From Hymenopus coronatus (lineage: Eukaryota > Arthropoda > Insecta > Mantodea > Hymenopodidae): a DNA stretch of 64,000 nucleotides. Positions 11,733 to 22,600 of the stretch are shown one piece after another. The position numbers and the translations under genes are program-made. The notes under the pieces were generated by a model, which was not told the origin of the DNA, made no database searches, and worked only from the letters and a program-made list of their open reading frames with translations. How positions within the stretch are numbered: the first letter of the stretch is position 1; each line of letters begins with the position of its first letter. The stretch spans positions 97,600,001 through 97,664,000 of the forward strand of contig CM060883.1 in the NCBI GenBank assembly GCA_030762935.1, read 5' to 3'.

Positions 11733-11879
11733 TTTTACTTTCTCTACACATACTATGTACATAGTGTATAGAGAATCTATTGTAATGTACCCAAAAATTT
11801 GTTACCGAGATTTCACCAGAAATACATGTTTTGGGTCCCCCTGAATCCAAAAAAAAAAAAGCATTTCTGGAAAAAGGGC

Positions 11880-11935
<56 letters not shown>

Positions 11936-12652
11936 CATGGGGGAGTGTGCGTGTGTGCGCACAGCATAACTAAAAAATTAAAAGACTGTTAAGTACCAAC
12001 TTGGTATTTAAGTTTGGTATCTTGTAAGGATGCGACACAAAGATTTTCAAGAAAATTCCCCCACCCCCAACTACCCTTTACATGCAACTTTTTTCGAAAA
12101 TTTTTATTTTCTCAAAAATGGCTCTAACAATTTTAATTAAAATATTGTATATTAAAGATACTCACTTGACGAATAATATGTATATCTTGAACTTTCTGAG
12201 AATAGCCTCTGAAGACTGCTTTATTCTGGATGAATTTTATGGAATTTTGCATAACTGCTAAACCGTAAGAGAAAAACTTACCACACGAAAAATGTAGAGC
12301 ACATTAAAACACACAATTTATGTTATATATATTTTGTTTTCGTGGAGTTGATCATTTTTGAGATATTCCTTGTTTTTGGTTTCAGCTTTAAAAAACATAC
12401 TTTTTCCATATGGGAATTTTTCAACTCCTGTCCATACAAACAAAGGAACTTCAGCCACATAGCAACCAGCTTTTGACTATCACTTTAACCTATGCTACTC
12501 CCTTATTTTGATTCTACTTACAAGAAAGCAAGTAATAACACTATTTCTGCTAATTTTTTCCGATCAGCATAAGGTAAATAGAAGCATAAGCTTTTTAACA
12601 ATAATTTGTTGCAGAGATGTAGAGAAACTGATGTGAATGTAGCACATCAGAT
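11733..12652 (+). repeat. Dispersed repeat family A, near full-length copy
   Basis: Starts with TTTTTACTTTCTCTACACAT and the palindrome ACTATGTACATAGT. It ends with GTAGAGAAACTGATGTGAAT and CAGATTTTTT. The internal GT tract is expanded to about 50 bp (11882-11931). Confidence 0.88.
11882..11931 (+). repeat. (GT)n microsatellite inside family A
   Basis: About 25 uninterrupted GT units at the same element-internal site as the tract at 98-160. Confidence 0.97.
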
Positions 12653-12686
12653 TTTTTGTGTTGAGTTCATATTTTAGATTTAGCTG

Positions 12687-13286
12687 ATGTTCAATTGTAA
12701 TGGAATGCAGCAATATTTGAATGCAGATGTGTATCTAATAGAATTGTTTATGTATTAGAAATAAAGGGATGGAGTACCTAGTGGGGCCTGATTGGATACA
12801 GCACTTTGCTGTGGTGATGTTCAATTGTAATGGAATGCAGCAATATTTGATTGCAGATGTGTATCTAATAGAATTGTTTATGTATTAGAAATAAAGGGAT
12901 GGAGTACCTAGTGGGGCCTGATTGGATACTGCACTTTGCTGTGGTGATGTTCAATTGTAATGGAATGTAGCAATATTTGAATGGAGATGTCTATCTAATA
13001 GAATTGTTTATGTATTAGAAATAAAGGGATGGAGTACCTAGTGGGGCCTGATTGGATACTGCACTTTGCTGTGGTGATGTTCAATTGTAATGGAATGTAG
13101 CAATATTTGATTGCAGATGTTTATCTAATAGAATTGTTTATGTATTAGAAATAAAGGGATGGAGTACCTAGTGGGGCCTGATTGGATACTGCACTTTGCT
13201 GTGGTGATGTTCAATTGTAATGGAATGTAACAATATTTGAATGCAGATGTGTATCTAATAGAATTGTTTTGCTGTTTATGTATTAG
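12687..13286 (+). repeat. Tandem 130-bp duplication of the exon-2 acceptor and exon start (decoy exons)
   Basis: Four tandem units of 130 bp precede the genuine exon. Each consists of about 70 bp of intron (from GTTCAATTGTAATGG), the acceptor TATTAG and the first 60 bases of the exon. Decoy exon starts are at 12759, 12889, 13019 and 13149. The genuine start is at 13287, where the last interval is 138 bp because of an 8-bp insertion. Decoys share GAG/GGG/GCT where the genuine exon has GAA/GGT/GAT, so the Asp of HFDVVIV becomes Ala. Each decoy reads in frame to the TAG of the next acceptor. Confidence 0.95.
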
Positions 13287-13473
13287 AAATAAAGGGATGG
13301 AATACCTAGTGGGTCCTGATTGGATACAGCACTTTGATGTGGTGATTGTGCAGGCTCGCAAACCAAAGTTCTTTACGGATGAATCTCGACCCTTCCGTGT
13401 TTATGACTTGAAGAGCAATACTCAGCTGTGGGACCGTGTCACCAAGCTAGAGAAGGGCAAGATTTACTATGAG
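13287..13473 (+). CDS. NT5DC2/3-like: NT5DC2/3-like 5'-nucleotidase domain protein, internal exon (second in window)
   Basis: The exon has one base plus 62 codons. Its acceptor is TATTAG at 13281-13286 and its donor is GTAGCT from 13474. It encodes NKGMEYLVGPDW, then a FDVVIVQARKPKFF block, then a WDRVTKLEKGKIYYE block. These are hallmark blocks of NT5DC2/NT5DC3 between HAD motifs II and IV; the Lys of QARKP fits the conserved motif III lysine. The incoming phase matches the exon ending at 1222, and the end is phase 0, matching the exon at 35549. Directly upstream lie four 130-bp tandem copies of this exon's 5' part plus its intron boundary (12687-13286). The donor GTAGCT is weaker than the GTAAGT of the other two exons. 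Confidence 0.93.
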
Positions 13474-13529
13474 GTAGCTTCAACTGCAATTTCATTACAA
13501 GTTCTTCTTTTGACATTCAAATGTTTGTA

Positions 13530-14659
13530 ATATTCATTATTCATGACAGAAGTGGTTCAATGTGTAATTGTCACTCCAATAGCTGCAGCTACTGAGATGG
13601 ACAATGAATCAGCTCTCATATCCACTGTCTGTTAGCTTTGCTGAAATCAGCCAAAATTAGTAACACTTCAATCATTGTCAACACAGTTTAAGATCCTTTG
13701 TGAAAACGGAATCAAAATCTATAGGAATAAAATTATTGTTATCCAATAAGTTATAAATTAGTGTGAAAACTGCATTCATAAATTATTTACTGTATTCTAA
13801 ACAAGTTATAAGAACTCATAATTCAAATACACATCACAGTTACTAACTTCTGCCCACCAATTATAATATTTAATGTTATGCCTTTAATGTTGAAGGAAAA
13901 CTTACTGATTACTGAAAGAATAGAACCACTAGATTGATAATCTGAAAAGTTTTGATTATACAATGCCCAGTTGAATGATTTCATTCCCATTGAAATATGA
14001 GTTTCTATACTGATGGAAATTGCTTCAAAACATTTAAACTGAAAGTGTTTAACTGAATAGTAAACCAATTATTTATTTTATGTTGTTATATAATTTGGCA
14101 TTATTATTGCTTCATTTCCTGTGTTGTAGTACTTTGCTTTGCTTCTGACTTGATTACTATTAGCGAAAGGAAAAGCAGCAGTGAGAGGATATTCCTAGAG
14201 ATGGAAGTGAAATGATTGGAAAGGGTAATATACTCAGTGGTCAAGTAATGAATGCTAAATGATATTGAAATATATGGGGTCTTGAAAAAGTTGTAGATTT
14301 TATTTACAGAATGCTCTCTAAGGTGGTTTTGGGGTTGCCATAGCAACAGCAAATGAAGTTGCCCAAATTCAAATGGGGAGGGAGGCAAGAAAAGGATTAG
14401 TTGCAGAGAGGGCTTTAAAATGTTGGTATAGTATCATGAATCTTGAAGAAGGTAATTTATTGAAGCACTTAACACCATAATACAGTAATGGTTTCTTACT
14501 TAAGTGTACAGTAATCAGGTCTCCCAAGTCTCATTTCCATGTTGAAACAGTTGTATAGGTATTCAGGGAACATGGAGCAAAATAACACTCACTGATATGC
14601 ACCCTGTGTTTGGTAAAACAGAATGTTGTTCTACAATAGCTGCACAGATTTACACTGAA
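13530..14659. other. Intron 2 start, no feature recognised
   Basis: Unique-looking AT-rich sequence. Open stretches such as 14104-14388 on the minus strand have low-complexity composition and no recognisable domain. Confidence 0.45.
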
Positions 14660-15540
14660 AGGTACCACAGTAGATGGTAGCCCTATTGGGCCACTTTTGA
14701 ATCTCTAGATTGACATTTGCAAGAAGTTGCTTCTACGGCAGATTGCAGTGCAAAACATACCCATCGCACTCTGGAGTTTGAAGAAAATGTGTTCTGCAGA
14801 CTGAGTAATAGTGTCCATGCTATTGCATGTGCAATGGGCACCAACCACATCAATTCAATGGCAAGTCTTGCACGAGGAGCAACTGTTGGAGCACCCTTCC
14901 ATCTGCAAAATGGAGGATTGTAATTTACGCCTGCAGTTTTAAGGATGGGCCTTGAGGCAGCCACCAGAATTGTTTTCATTGGTGTTGTTCACCACTGAGG
15001 CCACGTTTACCAGGGATGGACCGATTCTTAATTACAACAATAGTCACATATGGGCATATGAAAACCCCATGCCACTGTTCTGAAGATCCAGAAGTGTAGT
15101 GAAATATGGACTGGCATTGTTTCTGACCATGCCATTGGGTCACACCTTCTTCCTGTGTGGCGACACTTATAAACATTCTGAAGTATGTACTGCCAGCCCT
15201 GTTGTAAGAAGTGCTGCTTGGTGTTCGGGTTCAATTGCATTTCCAATACAATGAAGCTCCTGCACATTATGCAACAAATGTATACAGGAACATGTATATC
15301 GAGTATTCCCAAATTACTGGATCAGAAGAGGCAGTCCTACCATGCCCTGGCCACCTTGTTCACCAAATCTCAACCCCATGAACTGGATCATCTTCAGTCA
15401 TCACTGATTGATTCTAAAGAGACTTGGTTGCCTCCATTAATGCAGCCAGGGATGAGATTCACAATGCACCAGGGTTCAGGAATGTGTGGATGTCGCCCAT
15501 GTTAGAGATTGCCATTTAGAGCAAATCATTTGAAAGCTAC
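14660..15540 (+). mobile_element. Tc1-like (IS630/Tc1 superfamily) transposon remnant
   Basis: The plus strand, read across several stops and frameshifts, shows the order of a Tc1-like transposase. First comes TTEATFTRDGPILNYNNSHI followed by WAYENP (normally FTDEAxFTRDG..NxHNSHxWAxENP). Then comes WIRRG followed by MPWPPCSPNLNPMNW (normally WPPRSPDLNPxDxxLW). The last block is ARDEIHNAPG. Catalytic Asp of the SPDLNP motif is changed to Asn. No intact terminal repeats were found. Confidence 0.7.
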
Positions 15541-15844
15541 ACTACTCATAATCTATTTGCTTGCTTTTGTTCTGTCTGTATCTACTTATTTATTGCAATG
15601 CAACTGAGTCCAGCTTCAGAGGGCAGCCCTAGTTATGTGTGATTTGCATGAAAATGATCTAAAACACATACTTTTACATTCTTTTGCCAAAGCATACATC
15701 AAGATAAATAATCCTGATGATCTGCAAACTTTCAGATGTAATTGTCAGCTGCGTATTTGTAAAACAGTAAAAAGTATTGCATCATTACGAACGTAATGTC
15801 TATTTGTTTTCATGCAAACTACAACAGATACAGAAAACACAATA

Positions 15845-16475
15845 ACACAGTTAGATAGAGCAAGATTTCAGCTACATACTGTTATTTTTCCACATAATCA
15901 CCAGCATTCATTATGCACTTTTGCCAACAATGAAGAAGAGCCTGCATGCCATGCATGTAAAAATGTGAACCAGTTGAGGTTGGCCATTGTCTTACAGCTG
16001 TGATGACAGCATCTGAGCCTGGAAATGTTGGCCATGTAGTGCATCTTTCATAGGCCCAAGAAGATGCAAGTCCGAAGGTGCTAAATCAGAACTGTACAGT
16101 GGATTGGTAGGACAGCCTGGAGAGTGAGCTCTAGGTATGGGGCCCTGGCATTATCATGCTGCAGCATGACTGGAAATTTAGGCTTTCAGCAACTGACAAT
16201 TGCTCCAGGTTGCAAGATATCCAAAAGAACCACACCCTGTCTATCCCAAAAGACTGTGCCTGCACTTGAACTTCTTTGTTGGAGAAGTGGAATTCTCCAC
16301 TCCATTCCGGCTCGCAGTGGTGACACCACATCTCATCTCCGGTGACAACAGAGTTCAGAAAATTGTCATCTTCAGCCTTGTATTGGTCCAGCAGGTCCCG
16401 ACAAATTTCCATTCAATGAGTGTTTTGGTTTTGGGAAAGCATCCCCAAGATGCATCTCACACACTTTTCAATAAT
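15845..16475 (-). mobile_element. Mariner-like transposon remnant
   Basis: The minus-strand frame 16131-16412 gives FLNSVVTGDEMWCHHCEPEW, the mariner block around the first catalytic Asp (VTGDETWxxxYEPE). Further downstream on the same strand, a degraded SSDLAPSDLHLLGPMK (third Asp region) occurs near 16060. The N-terminal DNA-binding region and clear ends were not found. Confidence 0.75.
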
Positions 16476-16518
16476 TAAGGTTGCATAAAATATTATCTAA
16501 GGCATTGAGCCAACACTC

Positions 16519-18468
16519 AGCTCTTGTACACTTGTACACACTGTCATCACTTGTACATACTGTTCCTTGATAGTAATACATGGATCATTACGTGTTATGA
16601 CAGCCAAGCAGGCCATCTCTTGTACACACTGTCATCACTTGTACACACTGTTCCTTGATAGTAATACATGGATCATTACGTGTTATGACAGCCAAGCAGG
16701 CCATCACTTGTACACGTAATACATGGATCATTACGTGTTATGACAGCCAACCAGGCCATCATTTGTACACACTGTCATCACTTGTACACACTGTCATCAC
16801 CTGTACACACTGTTCCTTGATAGTAATACATGCATCATTATGTGTTATGACAGCCAAGCAAGCCTTCACTTGTACACCCTGTCATCACTTGTACATACTG
16901 TTCCTTGATAGTAATACATCGATCATTATGTGTTATGACAGCCAACCACGCCCTCACTTGTACACACTGTCATCACTTGTACACACTGTCATCACTTGTA
17001 CACACTGTCATCACTTGTACACACTGTTCCTTGATAGTAATACATGGATCATTACCTGTTATGACAGCCAACCAGGCCATCACTTGTACACACTGTCATC
17101 ACTTGTACACACTGTTCCTTGATAGTAATACATGGATCATTACGTGTTATGACAGCCAACCAGGCCATCACTTGTACACACTGCCATCACTTGTACACAC
17201 TGTCATCACTTGTACACACTGTTCCTTGTTAGTAATACATGGATCATTATGTGTTATGACAGCCAACCAGGCCATCACTTGTACACACTGTCATCACTTG
17301 TACATACTGTTCCTTGATAGTAATACATGAATCATTATGTGTTATGACAGCCAACCAGGCCATCACTTGTACACACTGTCATCACTTGTACATACTGTTC
17401 CTTGTTAGTAATACATGGATCATTACGTGTTATGACAGCCAACCAGGCCATCACTTGTACACACTGTCATCACTTGTACACACTGTTCCTTGATAGTAAT
17501 ACATGAATCATTATGTGTTATGACAGCCAACCAGGCCATCACTTGTACACACTGTCATCACTTGTACACACTGTCATCACTTGTACACACTGTTCCTTGA
17601 TAGTAATACATGGATCATTATGTGTTGTGATAGCCAACCAGGCCATCACTTGTACACACTGTCATCACTTGTACACACTGTTTCTTGTTAGTAATACATG
17701 GATCATTACGTGTTGTGACAGCCAACCAGGCCATCACTTGTACACACTGTTCCTTGATAGTAATACATGGATCATTATGTGTTATGATAGCCAAGCAGGC
17801 CATCATCACTTGTACACACTGTCATCACTTGTACACACTGTTCCTTGATAGTAATACATGGATCATTATGTGTTGTAATAGCCAAGCAGGCCATCATCAC
17901 TTGTACACACTGTCATCACTTGTACACACCATTCCTTGATAGTAATACATGGATCATTACGTGTTGTGATAGCCAAGCAGGCCATCATCACTTGTACACA
18001 CTGTCATCACTTGTACACACCATTCCTTGATAGTAATACATGGATCATTATGTGTTGTGATAGCCAAGCAGGCCATCATCACTTGTACACACTGTCATCA
18101 CTTGTACATACTGTTCCTTGTTAGTAATACATGGATCATTACGTGTTATGACAGCCAACCAGGCCATCACTTGTACACACTGTCATCACTTGTACACACC
18201 ATAGCTTGATAGTAATACATGGATCATTACGTGTTGTGATAGCCAAGCAGGCCATCATCACTTGTACACACCGTTCATTGATAGTATTACATGGATCATT
18301 ATGTGTTGTGATAGCCAAGCAGGCCATCACTTGTACATACTGTCATCACTTGTACACACTGTCATCACTTGTACACACTGTCATCACTTGTACACACCAT
18401 TCCTTGATAGTATTACATGGATCATTATGTGTTGTGACAGCCAACCAGGCCATCACTTGTACACACTG
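16519..18468 (+). repeat. Minisatellite, 91-bp higher-order unit with a 19-bp sub-repeat
   Basis: A long unit combines a core (CCTTGATAGTAATACATGG, then ATCATTAC or ATCATTATG, TGTTATGACAGCCAA, CCAGGCC) with one to four copies of a 19-bp block (TCATCACTTGTACACACTG). Where two 19-bp blocks are present the period is about 91 bp, clearly at 17845, 17936 and 18027. The core contains a dyad (GTAAT...ATTAC around ACATGGATC). Array length is about 1.95 kb within intron 2. Open frames across it result from the repeat and are not genes. Confidence 0.95.
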
Positions 18469-18787
18469 CCTCACATTATTCACTGCTGTATTTTCTATAC
18501 ACCTTTAGCAAGCTTCTATGGATTTCAATTAGTGCTGGTAAGGAATTCAATTATACATCTCTGTTTTGTATGCACCTCGATGTCAGTAGCCAGTTAGAAT
18601 GCTCTCCTGCTGCTCCTAGCTGTTGCAGGACAACAAAATAAACAAGACACTAATGGGAAAGTTCAGCAATTAATACTTCACCAACATAAACTGGCTCAGA
18701 CACTCAAAAGTTAACACAAAACAATGGAAGGCATTACTTTCAGAGTCATGCTTCTATATGTAATTTCTACAAAAATAGATTTCATTT
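18469..18787. other. Spacer between minisatellite and family A copy
   Basis: About 320 bp of unique-looking intron sequence. No gene or repeat recognised. Confidence 0.4.
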
Positions 18788-19590
18788 TTACTAAGTACTA
18801 AGAGCTTAGAGAGGGTATTACATTCCACCCAAAATTTATTACTGAGGTTTCACCAGAAATACACATTTTACGGTCCCTTCTATAAAAAAAAATACATTTT
18901 TAGAAAAAAAGTTATGTGTGTGGACACATAACTCAAAAACTAAAAGTCAATAAAATACCAAACTTTGTATTTGAGTTTAGAATCTTCCCGGGATGCAACA
19001 CAAAGACATTGAGGAAAATCCCCCCACCTAAACTACTCTTTACATTGAAAAGAAATTGAAAATGTTGATTTTCTCAAAAATGGCTGTAACAATTTTGATT
19101 AAAATACCATATATTAAAGATATTTACATGATAAAAAAAATGTATATCTTGAATTTTCTGGGAATAGGTTCTAAAGAGCTCTTTATTCTGGATAATTTTA
19201 TGTAACTGGTACACCATAAGAGATAGACAAATTTTACTACACAGAAAATTTATATCTCATTAAAACATACAATTTAAGTTCTATACACCTTTTCATGGAA
19301 TTGACCATTTCTGAGATATTCCTTCTTATTTGTTTGAGATTTAAAATACTTAAATTTTTCTCAAATGGAAAGTTATAAACTCCTGGCCATGCATAGAAAT
19401 AGACTTTAGCCACATGAAAATGAGCTCATTTTAGCCTAGTGTATTCCTTTATTTTCTTTCTACTTACAAGAAAGCCTTTCTGAAAATCTTTGTCTTAATT
19501 ATAATAAAACACATGAAAGCATTTTAACAATAATTTGTTACAGCAATGTAGAGAAAGTCATATGAATGGAACACATTGATTTTTCTAATA
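18788..19590 (+). repeat. Dispersed repeat family A copy
   Basis: All family landmarks are present, from AGAGAGGGTATTACATTCCA to TAGAGAAAGTCATATGAATG. The internal GT tract is reduced to GTGTGTGG. The copy sits directly before the large satellite. Confidence 0.8.
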
Positions 19591-19649
19591 ATAGTCAAAA
19601 AAAATAATTTGGTCCTCAATTGCGATTCTTGCCATCTTGGAACCTGAAA

Positions 19650-22600
19650 TGTGATGCGATATCATGAGTTGAGAATGTGTGAACATTTCCCATGGGCATC
19701 AAGAGTTCTGTAGTATACTCATGTGATATCATGAGTTGAGAGAGTGAACATGTCCCATTGGCATCAAGAGTTCTGCAGTGTACTCATGTGATATCATGAG
19801 TTGACAGAGTGAACATGTCCCATAGGCATCAAGAGGGCTGCAGTATAATCTTGTGATATCATGAGTTGACAGAGTGTGAACATGTCCCATGGCCAACAAG
19901 AGTTCTGCAGCATACTCATGTGATATCATGAGTTTAGAGTATGTGGACATGTTGCATGGGCATCAAGAGTTCTGCACTGTACTCATGTGATATCATGAGT
20001 TTAGAGAGTGAGAACATGTCCCATGAGCATCAAGACTTCTGTAGTGTACTCATGTGATATCATGAGTTGAGAGTGTGAACATGTCCCATAGGCATCAAGA
20101 GGGCTGCAGTGTAATCTTGTGATATCATGCGTAGAGAGAGTGTGAACATGTCCCATGGCCAACAAGAGTTCTGTAGTGTAATCATGTGATATCTTGAGTT
20201 GCGAATGTGGGAACATGTCCCATGGGCATCAAGAGTTCTGTAGTGTACTCATGTGATATCATGAGTTGAAAGAGTGTGAACATGTCCCATGGGCATCAAG
20301 AGTTCTGCAGTGTACTCATGTGATATGATGAGTTGAGAGAGTGAACATGTCCCATGGGCATCAAGAGTTCTGCAGTGTACTCATGTAATATGATGAGTTG
20401 AGAGAGTGTGTACATGTCCCATGGGCATCAAGAGTTCTGCAGTGTACTCATGTGATATCATGAGTAGAGAGAGTGTGAACATGTCCCATGGGCAACAAGA
20501 GTTCTGCAGTGTACTCATGTGATATCATGAGTTGAGACAGTGAACATGTCCCATGGGCATCAAGAGTTCTGCAGTGTAGTCATGTGGTATCATTAGTTGA
20601 GAGAGTGAACATGTCCCATATGCATCAAGAGTTCTGCAGTATACTCATGTGATATCATGAGTTGAGAGAGTGAACATGTCCCATGGGCATCAAGAGTTCT
20701 GTAGTGTACTCATGTGATGTCATGAGTAGAGAGAGTGTGAACATGTCCCATGGGCAACAAGAGTTCTGCAGTGTACTCATGTGATATCATGAGTTGAGAC
20801 AGTGAACATGTCCCATGGGCATCAAGAGTTCTGCAGTGTAGTCATGTGGTATCATTAGTTGAGAGAGTGAACATGTCCCATAGGCATCAAGAGTTCTGCA
20901 GTATACTCATGTGATATCATGAGTTGAGAGAGTGAACATGTCCCATGGGCATCAAGAGTTCTGTAGTGTACTCATGTGATGTCATGAGTTGAGAGAGTGA
21001 ACATGTCCCGTGGACATCAAGAGTTCTGTAGTGTACTCCTGAGATATCATGAGTTGAGAGAATGTGAACATGTCCCATGGGCATCAAGAGTTCTGTAGTG
21101 TACTCATGTGATATCATGAGTTGAGAGAAGGAACATGTCCCATGGACATCAAGAGTTCTGCAGTGTACTCCTGAGATATCATGAGTTGAGAGAGTGTGAA
21201 CATGTCCCATGGGCATCAAGAGTTCTGTGGTGTACTCATGTGATATCATGAGTTGAGAGAGTGAACATGTCCTATAGGCATCAAGAGTTCTGCAGTGTAC
21301 TCATGTGATATCATGAGTTGAGAGAGTGAACATGTCCCATAGACATCAACAGTTCTGCAGTGTACTCATGTAATATGATGAGTTGAGAGAGAGTGAACAT
21401 GTCCCATGGACATCAAGAGTTCTGCAGTGTACTCATGTGATATCATGAGTTGAGAGAGTGAACATGTCCCATAGGCATCAAGAGTTCTGCAGTGTACTCA
21501 TATGATATCATGAGTTGAGACAGTGAACATGTCCCATGGGCATCAAGATTTCTGCAGTGTACTCATGAGATATCATGAGTTGAGAGAGTGTGAACATGTC
21601 CCATGGGCAACCAGAGTTTTGCAGTGTACTCATGTGATATCCTGAGTTGAAACGGTGAACATGTCCCATGGGCATCAAGAGTTCTGCAGTGTAGTCATGT
21701 GGTATCATGATTTGAGAGAGTGAACATGTCCCCTAGGCATCAAGAGTTCTGCAGTGTACTCATGTGATATCATGAGTTGAGAGAGTGAACATGTCCCATG
21801 GGCATCAAGAGTTCTGTAGTGTACTCATGTGATATCATGAGTTGAGAGAGTGAACATGTCCCATAGGCATCAAGAGTTCTGCAGTGTACTCATGTGATAT
21901 CATGAGTTGAGAGTGTGAACATGTCCCATAGGCATCAAGAGTTCTGTAGTGTACTCATGTGATACCATGAGTTGAGAGTGTGAACATGTCCCATTGGCAT
22001 CAAGAGTTCTGTGGTGTACTCATGTGATATCATGAGTTGAGAGAGTGAACATGTCCCATAGGCATCAAGAGTTCTGCAGTGTACTCATGTGATATCATGA
22101 GTTGAGAGAGTGAACATGTCCCATAGGCATCAAGAGTTCTGTAGTGTAGTCATGTGGAATCTTGAGTTGAGAGAGTGAACATGTCCCATGGGCATCAAGA
22201 GTTCTGCAGTGTACTCATGTGATATGATGAGTTGAGAGTGTGAACATGTCCCATGGGCATCAAGAGTTCTGCAGTGTACTCATGTTGTATGATGAGTTGA
22301 GAGAGAGTGAACATGTCCCATGGGCATCAGGAGTTCTGCAGTGTAGTCATGTGATATGAGTTGAGAGAGTGTGAACATGTCCCATAGGCATCAAGAGGGA
22401 TGCAGTGTACTCTTGTGATATCATGAGTTGAGAGAGTGTGTACATGTCCCATGGACAACAAGTTCTCTAGTGTACTCATGTGATATCATGAGTTGAGAGA
22501 GTGTGAACATGTCCCATGGGCAACACGAGTTCTGTAGTGTACTCATGTGCTATCATGAGTTGAGAGAGTGTGATCATGTTCCATGGGCATCAAGAGTTCT

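Noticed and set aside
14104..14388. 94-codon minus-strand open frame
   Set aside because: Composition like random AT-rich DNA; no conserved motif.
16655..18597. Plus-strand open frames of up to 155 codons across the minisatellite
   Set aside because: They repeat with the 91-bp unit, occur in several frames and have no domain; a repeat without stops in certain phases explains them.
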